From NCBI GenBank assembly GCA_947494975.1, contig CANLXA010000002.1:124001-188000 (forward strand): DNA of 64,000 nt, given 5' to 3'. Both the position numbers and the translations under genes were made by a program. Positions within the stretch are counted from its first letter, which is position 1. Every line of letters begins with the position of its first letter. Below are positions 19,677 through 29,099 of this stretch, in pieces. Source of the stretch: an uncultured Roseicyclus sp. (lineage in GTDB: Bacteria > Pseudomonadota > Alphaproteobacteria > Rhodobacterales > Rhodobacteraceae). A model generated the notes under the pieces. It was not told where the DNA came from. It did not search any database and was given only the letters and a program-made list of their open reading frames with translations.

Positions 19677-19704
19677 TCTAAAATGAATGATTGCTCATTT
19701 TAGA
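19677..19704. promoter_or_regulatory. TetR-type operator in front of the NTF2/hydrolase operon
   Basis: Perfect 10 bp dyad TCTAAAATGA-ATGATTGC-TCATTTTAGA, 17 bp upstream of the gene start. Confidence 0.75.
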
Positions 19705-19708
19705 TAGA

Positions 19709-20284
19709 TCAGGCTTTGATGGCGCGCCAGCACAAATCAAACACGTTTTCGGCATTGGCGGGATCAGGCTTGTCACCGCTGAACGCCGCAGCACGGCCTA
19801 GCTGCAACGCCGGGGCGGACAGCAGTGTGACGATGCCGTCGATATCGACCTCACGCACAAGGCCGTGTGTCACTGCATCCGAGATAACGGCGCGAGATTG
19901 CGCCGCCATTTCGCTGATAAGTTGTTTGTCTCCCGTGCTCAGGATCGTGTCGTTCAGAATGACCTCTACGTATAAAAAGTCGTCTGGTCGCAGATAGGAA
20001 AAGTCCAACACCGCAAACCACATCGCTTTGATTTTTGCTTCGGTGGTATCTGCGTTTTCAACGGCTTCCATCATGACGGCATGCAGGTCTGTCTTGATCG
20101 CGAGGTAGACCGCACGCAGCAATTGTTCTTTGTTGTTGTAGTACCGATAAATCGTGCCGACAGCGAGGCCAGCGCGTTTGGCAATCGCATTCACGGACGC
20201 GGCGGAGGAACCACTTTCCACGACCTCTGCAACGGTCGCTCGACGGATGTCTCCAAGCTTATCACCGGTCTTTTGCTTGGCCAT
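19709..20284 (-). CDS. TetR/AcrR family regulator
   Basis: VNAIAKRAGLAVGTIYRYYNNKEQLLRAVYLAIK HTH. Confidence 0.9.
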   Translation of the reverse strand: MAKQKTGDKLGDIRRATVAEVVESGSSAASVNAIAKRAGLAVGTIYRYYNNKEQLLRAVYLAIKTDLHAVMMEAVENADTTEAKIKAMWFAVLDFSYLRPDDFLYVEVILNDTILSTGDKQLISEMAAQSRAVISDAVTHGLVREVDIDGIVTLLSAPALQLGRAAAFSGDKPDPANAENVFDLCWRAIKA

Positions 20285-20429
20285 CCTCGTTCCTAACGTA
20301 CCCGGACATCGACTACCTTCTACCTCGTCATCACATCTGGAAAAAGCAAACCGAAACCCAAACTGCGCGAAGGTTCGTTTCGTCCCGCAGAGCCGACCGT
20401 GTGTGACCTGCCCCGGCGCGTCATGTCCA

Positions 20430-21015
20430 CGACGTTGGTTGGAGGCCGCTTAGAGCCCTATCCAAGAAATGCTGCGCCACGCTCGAATGGCGGCTTTTGA
20501 AACTTCTAGTAGAGCAGTGAAACGACTTGATCTGTTTCGGGTCTTCGCCTCGCATCGTCGGGCAGTCGAGCGCACAAATGACGTCCGGTATGGCAGGTGC
20601 GCTCGCTGGCATGTTTCAGCGAACCGTTCACGAGGGCTTCTTCGATCAGGCACAAATGCCCGATCAAGACGCCGGCACCGGCTTTGGCCTCTTCCACGGC
20701 AAGGCTGTAGAGGGAAAACTTCGGACCGCGTCTCGGATCGCTTGTAGGCGTGGCTGTCGCCTTTGACCAAACCGCCCAGTCATCTGCCCATGTCTGATCG
20801 TGCAGAAGCGTCGCTGTCTTGAAGTCTGCGACCCGTTCCAGAAGTGCGGGTGCGCAGACCGGTATGATCTCATCGGCACAAATCGGGACCTGGTTGGGGG
20901 ATCCATCGGGCACATCGAAGAAAATCGCCAGATCGAACAGGTCTCTCGACAGGCTCGGCGGGGTTTCCACGGCAGTGACCGAGAAGTTGATCATGGGGAA
21001 GTGCGCTCTGACCAT
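20430..21015 (-). pseudogene. LysR-family regulator remnant (substrate-binding domain only, 3' frameshift)
   Basis: DLAIFFDVPDGSPNQVPICADEIIPVCAPALLERVADFKTATLLHDQTWADDWAVWS; no HTH; C-terminus continues in another frame (DVICALDCPTMRGEDPKQIKSF). Confidence 0.7.
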
Positions 21016-21032
21016 GCGGCGAAAGGGGATTG

Positions 21033-21078
21033 ATTTGATACGATATCGTACTTTAAGTAGTGCGATATCGTATCAAAT
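21033..21078. promoter_or_regulatory. 46 bp dyad with two TACGATATCGTA-type operators
   Basis: ATTTGATACGATATCG-N14-CGATATCGTATCAAAT, perfect 16 bp arms. Confidence 0.8.
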
Positions 21079-21090
21079 GGAGATTCGAAC

Positions 21091-22233
21091 ATGACACTCT
21101 CTCGCCGGAAGACGCTCGCCCTGATCGGAGGTGGAACAATTGTCGCCGCAACGGCGGCGGCGGGCTTCCAGATCACCCGAATGCCAGCGACGGCACACCT
21201 GCCATGGGAAGCAGCCGGCCAATACGCAGATCCTCGGATGCGTGCGCTGAGCTTTGCGATCCTTGCGCCGAATCCCCACAATCGTCAGCCATGGATGGTG
21301 GACCTTGCGGCGCCCGATACGGTGGTCCTCTACGTCGACACGGCCCGGTTGCTGCCCGCGACGGATCCCTTCAATCGCCAGATTACCATTGGCTTGGGCT
21401 GTTTTCTTGAGGTCATGCGGCTAGCGGCCCTGGAAGACGGGCTTGCGGTATCGTTTGAACTCTTCCCCAACGGATCAGACCCCGATGCGTTGGACGAACG
21501 CCCGGTTGCGATTTGCCGGTTTGAGCCCACGGGTGCCGCCGCTGACCCATTGTTTGCGCAGGTTCCCCACCGTAGAAGTCTGAAAGAGCCCTATGATCTG
21601 GCTCGACCGGTTCCGGACGCGGCCATGGCAACGATCCGCGAGGCCGGCATCCATGGCACGTTGGTTGAAGGCACCAATGATCCGGACACAGTTGCGAGCT
21701 TGCGCGCGCTGAGCCGTGAGGCGCTCAGGATCGAGATCGAAACCCCGCATACCTACCAGGAAAGCGTCGACCTGTTTCGTATCGGTCGCCGCGAAGTCGA
21801 TGCAAACCCGGATGGTATCGACTTCACGGGCCCGGTGTTTGAAGGGCTCTCGATGACAGGGCTGTTCACACGCGCGTCTGTTCTGGATAGGTCATCAACC
21901 GCCTATCAGCAGGGGTTGGCGGCCGTGTTTGCCAATACGGACACGGCCATGGCGCATATCTGGCAAGTCACGCGGACGAATACCCGCGCCGATCAGATTG
22001 CGGCCGGTCGGGATTGGGTGCGCCTGAACCTTGCGGCCACGGCGCTCGGCCTAGGGATCCAACCGCTGAGCCAGGCTCTGCAGGAATACCCCGAGATGCA
22101 GAACCTCTATCGGCAGACCCATGAGCGGCTGGCACCTGCTGGCGGGACCGTGCAAATGTGGGCGAGACTTGGCTATGGCCCCGAAATCGGCCCAAGCCCG
22201 CGATGGCCGTTGGAGGAAAAGATTGTCGCATAA
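21091..22233 (+). CDS. Acg-like FMN-binding nitroreductase with Tat-like signal
   Basis: LSRRKTLALIGGG; FAILAPNPHNRQPWMVDL; LGLGIQPLSQALQEYPEM. Confidence 0.85.
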   Translation: MTLSRRKTLALIGGGTIVAATAAAGFQITRMPATAHLPWEAAGQYADPRMRALSFAILAPNPHNRQPWMVDLAAPDTVVLYVDTARLLPATDPFNRQITIGLGCFLEVMRLAALEDGLAVSFELFPNGSDPDALDERPVAICRFEPTGAAADPLFAQVPHRRSLKEPYDLARPVPDAAMATIREAGIHGTLVEGTNDPDTVASLRALSREALRIEIETPHTYQESVDLFRIGRREVDANPDGIDFTGPVFEGLSMTGLFTRASVLDRSSTAYQQGLAAVFANTDTAMAHIWQVTRTNTRADQIAAGRDWVRLNLAATALGLGIQPLSQALQEYPEMQNLYRQTHERLAPAGGTVQMWARLGYGPEIGPSPRWPLEEKIVA

Positions 22234-22690
22234 CACCCACGACCCCCGCCTGTATTTTCAGATGTTCAACGAAATCGGAATCATCGAGCAACTGACCCGA
22301 GCGCTCTTTGAGGCGCAATTGCCGGCGGGGGTCCTGGTGTCGCATTTCAGCGTGCTGAACCATCTGGTGCGGGTCGAGGACGGCCGCACGCCGCTTGAGC
22401 TTGCCCGGGCATTTCAGGTGCCCAAGACAACCATGAGTCATACTCTGTCCTTGCTCACCAAGCGGGGATGGATCGATATGCGCGCGAACCCTGACGATGC
22501 AAGGTCAAAGCGGGTGTGGTTGACGGATCAAGGCCGGGCGTTTCGCGATGATGCAATCAATATGCTTGCGCCACATGTCGACCGGTTGTCGGGCGCCATT
22601 CCGCCTGACCTTGTAAAGGACCTTCTGCCGAAACTGGTAAGCATTCGCCAGGTGCTCGACGCAGCGCGGGATACCGCCGTCGCGCGTTAG
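22223..22690 (+). CDS. MarR family transcriptional regulator
   Basis: [49 protein letters not shown] start at 22223 or ATG at 22262. Confidence 0.85.
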   Translation: MSHNTHDPRLYFQMFNEIGIIEQLTRALFEAQLPAGVLVSHFSVLNHLVRVEDGRTPLELARAFQVPKTTMSHTLSLLTKRGWIDMRANPDDARSKRVWLTDQGRAFRDDAINMLAPHVDRLSGAIPPDLVKDLLPKLVSIRQVLDAARDTAVAR

Positions 22691-23478
22691 GCGCGGTGGG
22701 CGCCGTCCGAAAGCGTTTTCACGAAGGCCAATACATCTGCAGTGGATTTGCCGGACGCGATCTCCGACACGATGGCCGAGCCGACGACGCAGCCATCGGC
22801 GACCGACGCGATGGCCTCAGACGCCTCAGGCGTGCGGATGCCGAAGCCGACGATGACGGGCAGGTCGGTCCTGGCCTTGATGCGGGCGACCTCGGGGCCG
22901 ACATCCTTGGCCTCGGCGGCAGCGGCGCCCGTGATGCCGGTGATCGAGACGTAGTAGACGAAGCCGGACGTGTTGGTCAGCACCTTGGGCAGGCGGGCAT
23001 CGTCGGTTGTGGGGGTGGCAAGGCGGATGAAGTTCAGGCCCGCATTTTGGGCGGGGATGCAGAGCTCCTCATCTTCTTCGGGCGGGAGGTCGACGACGAT
23101 GAGGCCGTCGATCCCGGCCTCTTTCGCGTCGCCCAGGAACGTGTCGACCCCGCGCGAATAGATCGGGTTGTAATAGCCCATCAGGACGATTGGCGTGGTG
23201 CTGTCCCCCTCCCGGAACGTGCGCGCCATCTGCAGCGTCTTTTCCAGCGTCATGCCGCCATCGAGGGCGCGCTGACCGGCGAGCTGGATCGTCGGGCCAT
23301 CGGCCATGGGATCGGTGAAGGGCAGGCCCAGTTCGATGATATCAACGCCAGCCTCCGGCAGGCCCTGCATCACGGCAAGCGCGGTGTCGTAATCCGGATC
23401 ACCGGCCATGATATAGGAAACAAAGGCTTTCTTCCCCTCGGCCCGCAGCCTGGTGAATGTGTCGTCGATACGGGTCAT
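22687..23478 (-). CDS. trpA: Tryptophan synthase alpha chain
   Basis: [56 protein letters not shown]. Confidence 0.97.
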   Translation of the reverse strand: MTRIDDTFTRLRAEGKKAFVSYIMAGDPDYDTALAVMQGLPEAGVDIIELGLPFTDPMADGPTIQLAGQRALDGGMTLEKTLQMARTFREGDSTTPIVLMGYYNPIYSRGVDTFLGDAKEAGIDGLIVVDLPPEEDEELCIPAQNAGLNFIRLATPTTDDARLPKVLTNTSGFVYYVSITGITGAAAAEAKDVGPEVARIKARTDLPVIVGFGIRTPEASEAIASVADGCVVGSAIVSEIASGKSTADVLAFVKTLSDGAHRA

Positions 23479-23623
23479 GGTCGGGGCCTCTGATAGAATT
23501 CGTCCGGGGATCGTTTGCGGCAGGACGCGGCGGAAATCAATGGGCAGGCCCATCGCGGGGAAAGCGCGGGCGGGTTTCCCTGTGGGTCTGGAACCTTTCG
23601 GGGGGCGTGCCCATTTACCTGGT

Positions 23624-23809
23624 ATGAATTATATCCTCGCCCTGCTGCTCCCGCCGCTCTCCATCTTTCTGGCCGGTCGTCCGATCCTCGGGCTTCTGAT
23701 TGCGCCGGTCTGGGTGCTTGCCCTGTTCTTCTCGGGCGGGCTGACCCATCCGATGTTCATCCTGCTGGCCTGGTTCGTGATCTTTGAACGACGTGAGCGA
23801 CGCAGCTAG
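23624..23809 (+). CDS. Small membrane protein (61 aa), hypothetical
   Basis: [61 protein letters not shown]. Confidence 0.65.
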   Translation: MNYILALLLPPLSIFLAGRPILGLLIAPVWVLALFFSGGLTHPMFILLAWFVIFERRERRS

Positions 23810-25131
23810 GCTGTCATCCGCCAGAACCGCCAGGGCAGGGCAATCGCGGCCACGAAAATCCCCAGCGTGTAGCCAAGCCAGAGGCCCTGCGCGCCGAGAT
23901 CGAAGATGAAGCCCAGAACATACGCCACCGGAAGCGCAAGGATCCAATAGGCGACCAGCGTGATCACGGTGGGCATGGTCATATCCGACATGCCCCGAAG
24001 CGCGCCAAGGGCCGTGCCCTGCACGCCATCGGCAATCTGCAACAGCGCCATGATGATGAAGAGGGTCACCGCCAGTTCGATCACGGCGGGGTCGGCCGAC
24101 ATCGTTTCAGCCATCGGACGACCGCCAAAGACGAAGGCCATGGCCGCAATGGCTTGCCACAGGATCACCATCACGAACGACGCTTTCAGGATCGGGCGCA
24201 GGCGCCGTGTGCTGGTGGCGCCCACGGCCTGCCCGATGCGGATCGAGACCGCGCCGGCCATGCCGAGGGGGATCACATAGGCCATGCCGGCCAGCGCATT
24301 GACGATCTGATGGGCGGCCAGCGCCTCCGCGCCGAGCCAGCCCATCATCAGACCAACGAATGCATAGGCCGCGCCTTCGCCCGCATAGCCGATGCACAGC
24401 GGGATCGCCTCCTTGGTCTGAGCCCAGACATCCGACCAGGCGACGCTTACCTTCTGCCGGAAAGCGGCCAGGCCCGGCGCGCGGCCGAGCACGATCCATG
24501 CGGCCAGAAGTGACACGCATTGCGACAGGATGGAGGCCAGCCCCGCCCCAAGAATGCCCAGGCCGAGGATATGGATGAAGGTGTAATTGGCGGGGATGTT
24601 GAAGAGCACCCCGAGATAGGACAGGCCCACGGCCGTCCAGGGCCGGTCCACCGCGTCGAACAGGGCTTTCAGCCCGAAGAACAGCGTGAAGGGCACGATC
24701 CAGATTGCCATCGAGACCCAATAGGGCAGGAGGATGGCCAGAACCTCCTCGGGCTGACCGAGGGGGCCGAGGAACGGGTAGACTGCGAGCATCAAAAGCG
24801 TGGACGCCCCGCCGCCCAGAAGGCACAGCAACAGCCCCGAGCGCAGCGCGACGGCGACGCGGGCCGGGTCCTTGGCGCCCTCCGCCTGGCTGATCTGAAC
24901 GGAGATCACGGTGATCACGCCCCAAAGTGCGGAGATCAGGATGATGAGAACCGCCGTCGTCACGCCCGCAGCGGCCAAGGGCACGGTGCCGAGGGGTGAG
25001 ATCATCGCGGTATCCACCACGCCGATCATCAGCGCGGCCATCAGGCCGACCATCAGCGGTACGGCCAGCCGGATCAGGGGCCAGATCTCAGCGCGCGTGG
25101 ACGCCGGTTGGGGAAGAGCTTGGTCTGTCAT
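23806..25131 (-). CDS. MATE family efflux transporter
   Basis: 441 aa, about 12 TM; RLAVPLMVGLMAALMIGVVDTAMISPLG. Confidence 0.92.
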   Translation of the reverse strand: MTDQALPQPASTRAEIWPLIRLAVPLMVGLMAALMIGVVDTAMISPLGTVPLAAAGVTTAVLIILISALWGVITVISVQISQAEGAKDPARVAVALRSGLLLCLLGGGASTLLMLAVYPFLGPLGQPEEVLAILLPYWVSMAIWIVPFTLFFGLKALFDAVDRPWTAVGLSYLGVLFNIPANYTFIHILGLGILGAGLASILSQCVSLLAAWIVLGRAPGLAAFRQKVSVAWSDVWAQTKEAIPLCIGYAGEGAAYAFVGLMMGWLGAEALAAHQIVNALAGMAYVIPLGMAGAVSIRIGQAVGATSTRRLRPILKASFVMVILWQAIAAMAFVFGGRPMAETMSADPAVIELAVTLFIIMALLQIADGVQGTALGALRGMSDMTMPTVITLVAYWILALPVAYVLGFIFDLGAQGLWLGYTLGIFVAAIALPWRFWRMTA

Positions 25132-25431
25132 GGATCACCGTCCGGGCGGGCCCGGCATCGAAAGTCGCGTGGCGGAGCGGTGGGCTCCGCAGGTTCAGGA
25201 GGCGTTCAGCCTCGCGACGGCCGATCCATGGGTCTGATCCTTTCGTGGACGGATAACATGCTCTGCATATGAGATATGCATCCGCAAGTCGAGAGGCACC
25301 CGTGACTTGAGGACGCCGCGCCCGCCCGGTTCTGCGCGACCCTGGCACGCTATCGCGGCGCATTTATTGGTTGCCTTGCCACCGTTCCTGCACCGCCTTA
25401 GAAGGCGGCGAGTTTGCAAGGGAGCGCGGGC

Positions 25432-26529
25432 ATGGGGTTCAAGATGGGTATCGTAGGGCTGCCGAATGTCGGCAAGTCGACCCTGTTCAATGCGCTGACG
25501 AAGACGGCGGCGGCGCAGGCGGCGAATTTTCCGTTTTGCACGATCGAGCCCAATGTGGGCGACGTGGCGGTGCCCGATGCGCGGCTCGACACGCTGGCGG
25601 CGATTGCGTCGTCCAAGCAGGTGGTTCCGACACGCATGACCTTTGTGGACATTGCGGGGCTTGTGAAAGGCGCGTCGAAGGGGGAGGGGCTCGGCAACCA
25701 GTTTCTGGCCAATATCCGCGAAACCGATGCCATCGCCCACGTGCTGCGCTGTTTTGAAGACGGCGACGTGACCCATGTGGACGGCCGCGTGGACCCGATT
25801 GCCGATGCGGAGACGATCGAGACCGAGCTGATGCTGGCCGATCTGGAAAGCATCGAGAAGCGATTGCAGAATATCGTGCGCAAGGTGCGCGGCGGTGACA
25901 AGGAGGCGGTGCAGAGCCAGCGCCTGATGGAGGCCGCGAAGGCCGCGCTGGAGGACGGGCGGCCGGCCCGAACGGTTGAGGTGGATGCCGAGGACGCCAA
26001 GGCGTGGGGCATGTTGCAGCTGCTGACGGCCAAGCCGGTTCTGTATGTCTGCAATGTCGAGGAGGAGAGTGCGGGGACGGGCAATTCCCAGTCCGCGCGG
26101 GTCGCGGACATGGCGGCGGCGCAGGGCAACAGCCACGTCGTGATCTCCGCCAAGATCGAAGAGGAAATCGCGCAATTATCCGCGGAAGATGCGGAGATGT
26201 TCCTTGAGGAGTTGGGGTTGGAAGAGGCGGGCCTCGACCGCCTGATCCGCGCGGGCTATGCGTTGCTGAACCTGCAGACCTATTTCACCGTCGGCCCGAA
26301 AGAGGCCCGCGCCTGGACCATCAGGGAGGGCACGCTGGCCCCCGCGGCGGCCGGTGTGATCCACGGGGATTTCGAGGCGAAATTCATCCGGGCCGAAACG
26401 ATTGCCTATGACGACTTCGTTGCCCTGGGGGGCGAAAACGCGGCCAAGGAGGCGGGCAAGATGCGGGCCGAGGGCAAGGGGTATGTCGTCAAGGACGGAG
26501 ACGTCCTGCATATCCTGCATTCCGGTTGA
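25432..26529 (+). CDS. ychF: Redox-regulated ATPase/GTPase YchF
   Basis: MGFKMGIVGLPNVGKSTLFNALTKTAAAQAANFPFCTIEPNVG. Confidence 0.97.
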   Translation: MGFKMGIVGLPNVGKSTLFNALTKTAAAQAANFPFCTIEPNVGDVAVPDARLDTLAAIASSKQVVPTRMTFVDIAGLVKGASKGEGLGNQFLANIRETDAIAHVLRCFEDGDVTHVDGRVDPIADAETIETELMLADLESIEKRLQNIVRKVRGGDKEAVQSQRLMEAAKAALEDGRPARTVEVDAEDAKAWGMLQLLTAKPVLYVCNVEEESAGTGNSQSARVADMAAAQGNSHVVISAKIEEEIAQLSAEDAEMFLEELGLEEAGLDRLIRAGYALLNLQTYFTVGPKEARAWTIREGTLAPAAAGVIHGDFEAKFIRAETIAYDDFVALGGENAAKEAGKMRAEGKGYVVKDGDVLHILHSG

Positions 26530-26545
26530 GACCGGCGCGCCAAAT

Positions 26546-26590
26546 GGGGGCTAGCCCCCGTCGCCAGAGGCGACTCCCCCAGAGTTTTTC
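26546..26590 (+). repeat. Nested hairpin element downstream of ychF, possible terminator or intergenic repeat
   Basis: GGGGG-CTAG-CCCCC, GTCGCC-AGA-GGCGAC, CCCCC, AGAGTTTTTC. Confidence 0.6.
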
Positions 26591-26637
26591 AGCCAAGATG
26601 AAAGAGCACGACCGGCATTGAGGGCAGGGAAACTCCC

Positions 26638-27111
26638 ATGGACCATCTCGATCCTTTCCGACCCCGTCCGGTGCGGGCCTTGCCGCCGGTCGAGCGGCAG
26701 GGCTGGCGTTTGAAGCAATATGCGATTGTGTCCGACGGGCGGGCTTTTGACGCCACCGTCGCGGAGGCGGCCTGTGCCGAGGCGCTGCATCGGTTGCCGG
26801 TGGCGGGCGCCTTGAGCGATGGCGCGGGCAATCACGGCGTGGGTTTTCAGATCGTGCATTTCGCGCAGGTCGCGGTGGTGGCACCGGTATTCTATTGGCG
26901 ATGGGGCAGCGTCTTAGCGAACCTGCCGCAACTGCGCGCACGATGGGACAGGCCCGATGTGTTCGAGACCGGTGTCGCGGGCGTTGTCGGATGCGTCTGG
27001 GAGATGCAGGTCGTCGCGTTCGAGGTGGATCTGTGGCAGCGGACGATGCTTGCGGCGGCGCGTGCCGCGGACGAGCGGCTGGCGCAGTATCTGGAGGACA
27101 CGCTGGCGTAG
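26638..27111 (+). CDS. Hypothetical protein
   Basis: 157 aa ORF with coherent sequence MDHLDPFRPRPVRALPPVERQGWRLKQYAIV. Confidence 0.65.
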   Translation: MDHLDPFRPRPVRALPPVERQGWRLKQYAIVSDGRAFDATVAEAACAEALHRLPVAGALSDGAGNHGVGFQIVHFAQVAVVAPVFYWRWGSVLANLPQLRARWDRPDVFETGVAGVVGCVWEMQVVAFEVDLWQRTMLAAARAADERLAQYLEDTLA

Positions 27112-27166
27112 CAGGCCGGTGTTCAGGGACGTGGCCCCGCGCTGTGGTGCGCGAGGCCAGTTCGTT

Positions 27167-27547
27167 TCACCGACCGTGGGCCGTCACCAGCGCCTGGGGG
27201 CCGGGGTTGAGGATGGTCTGGTAGCGGAACCGGATCTCGTCGATGTTGCGGACCGGGCCGCGCAGGTTGAACCAGCCGGTGCAATTGCCGGGCGTCACGA
27301 TGCGGCGAACGTTGAGGTCCTGGCTGCCGCCAAGCGCGAAGCTCACATCGACGTCGCCGAAATGCACGGCGCGGTTCGCGACGCAGAAGCGGACCTCGCG
27401 AAACAGCGCCGGGCCGGGGACGCTGATCACATCGACATCGCTGGTATCGGCGGCCACACGGGCACCGAGGACGGTGCTGGCGGAGGCGGGCAGTGCGGCG
27501 GAGGCGGCGAGGGCAACAAGGGCGAGGGTTTTGATAGTCAGTTTCAT
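27167..27547 (-). CDS. Hypothetical secreted protein
   Basis: Signal peptide MKLTIKTLALVALAASAALPASA. Confidence 0.65.
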   Translation of the reverse strand: MKLTIKTLALVALAASAALPASASTVLGARVAADTSDVDVISVPGPALFREVRFCVANRAVHFGDVDVSFALGGSQDLNVRRIVTPGNCTGWFNLRGPVRNIDEIRFRYQTILNPGPQALVTAHGR

Positions 27548-27842
27548 GGATCAATTCCTTTGGTTTTAAAAAAGTGTGTCGAAAAATGGTGTCGACAGGG
27601 AGTGATACGCGAAGCGACGAAAATTCCGTCGCAGAGAGCGGACATTTTTTCCCGGCGAGGCGGGGAAATTCAGCCAAGATACTGACGTACAGAGATTTTT
27701 TTGTGAAGGTCCATGTGGCCTGTCATGACGTGCCGACTGGTTTCAGCTGTCGTGATTTGGTGGATCACATTTGTTGATTTGTCATTCGGCGGCAGATGCG
27801 GTGGGTTGCAATGTCCCGGTTCGGGCAAGAGGGAACGACCGT

Positions 27843-28766
27843 ATGAGCACGCCACAGGCCGATGAGACCCCCGCTGGCTTTGCATATGCCATATCGGCGT
27901 ATCTTCTGTGGGGCGCGGTCCTGCCGCTCTACCTGAAGGCCGTCTCCCACATCCCTGCGGGTGAGATCGTGGCACACCGGATCATCTGGTCTGTGCCGAT
28001 CATCGGCGCACTGATCCTGGTGACCCGGCGCACCGCAGATCTTCGCGAGGCATTGCGAAGCCCGAAGATGATCGCGATGGCGGCGCTGACGGCCTTCTTC
28101 GTATCGATCAACTGGGCCGTCTATATCTGGGCGATCTCGAACGATCAGGCCCTGGACGGCGCCCTTGGATACTACATCAACCCGCTGTTCTCGGTCTTCC
28201 TGGGGGCCGTGTTGCTGGGCGAGCCATTGTCCCGGTTGCAATGGGCCGCCGTCGCATTGGCAGGTTTGGCGGTGGTCGTATTGACTGTCGAAGAGGGGCG
28301 CCTGCCCTGGGTCGCGCTGGCATTGACCTTCAGTTGGGGCGCTTACGCGTTTTGCAAACGCAAGTTGCCCGTGGGGCCGAACCAGGGCTTCTTTCTGGAG
28401 GTGGCGATCCTGAGCATACCCGCGATCATCTGGATCGCGTGGCTTGGCGCCACCGGCCAGGGCAGGTTCCTCACCGGCGTGCCGCTCGACACCTGGCTCC
28501 TGGTCGGGTGCGGCGTGGTGACAGCCGTGCCGCTGATCCTCTATGCCAACGGTGCGAAGCTCCTGCGCCTGAGCACCATCGGCATCCTGCAATACATTGC
28601 ACCGACACTCATTTTCCTCGTTGCCGTGTTCTTGTTCAAAGAGCCATTCGGCACCGCCCGCATGATCGCCTTCCCGATGATCTGGGCGGCCTTGGCGCTC
28701 TATTCGGTGGCGTTGTTCCGCCAGGCGAGGGTGGCCAGCAGACCCGTGAAACCGGTGGCCAATTGA
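27843..28766 (+). CDS. rarD: EamA family transporter RarD
   Basis: GFAYAISAYLLWGAVLPLYLKAVSHIPAGEIVAHRIIWSV. Confidence 0.92.
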   Translation: MSTPQADETPAGFAYAISAYLLWGAVLPLYLKAVSHIPAGEIVAHRIIWSVPIIGALILVTRRTADLREALRSPKMIAMAALTAFFVSINWAVYIWAISNDQALDGALGYYINPLFSVFLGAVLLGEPLSRLQWAAVALAGLAVVVLTVEEGRLPWVALALTFSWGAYAFCKRKLPVGPNQGFFLEVAILSIPAIIWIAWLGATGQGRFLTGVPLDTWLLVGCGVVTAVPLILYANGAKLLRLSTIGILQYIAPTLIFLVAVFLFKEPFGTARMIAFPMIWAALALYSVALFRQARVASRPVKPVAN

Positions 28767-28805
28767 ACCTTGTTTTCCCCGGTCACCGATTATAGACGGG
28801 TCAGC

Positions 28806-28895
28806 GGAGACGTGGCCGAGTGGTCGAAGGCGCTCCCCTGCTAAGGGAGTAGGCGGGAAACCGTCTCGAGGGTTCGAATCCCTTCGTCTCCGCCA
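28806..28895 (+). tRNA. tRNA-Ser (anticodon GCT), CCA encoded
   Basis: GGAGACG/CGTCTCC acceptor stem, CTCCCCTGCTAAGGGAG anticodon arm, long variable arm, GGTTCGAATCC T-arm. Confidence 0.96.
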
Positions 28896-29099
28896 TTTCC
28901 CTCGAAGTCGTTGACCTTTGACCACCTCACACTGGGGCGGGATTTGGCGCTTTCGCGTTGACGGCGGCTTCCGGTCCGCTTGGTTGTCTGCCTATTTTGC
29001 ACCACAATCTGCTGTGCAGACGCGGAGGGTTTCCGCCATGGGCATTGCGAGACGAGGGCGTCTCTTCCACTCCGCCGTTGCGTACCGCGCGGTGCAGGA

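Noticed and set aside
25195-26175. 326 aa minus-strand ORF
   Set aside because: Antisense shadow of ychF, low-complexity Arg/His-rich
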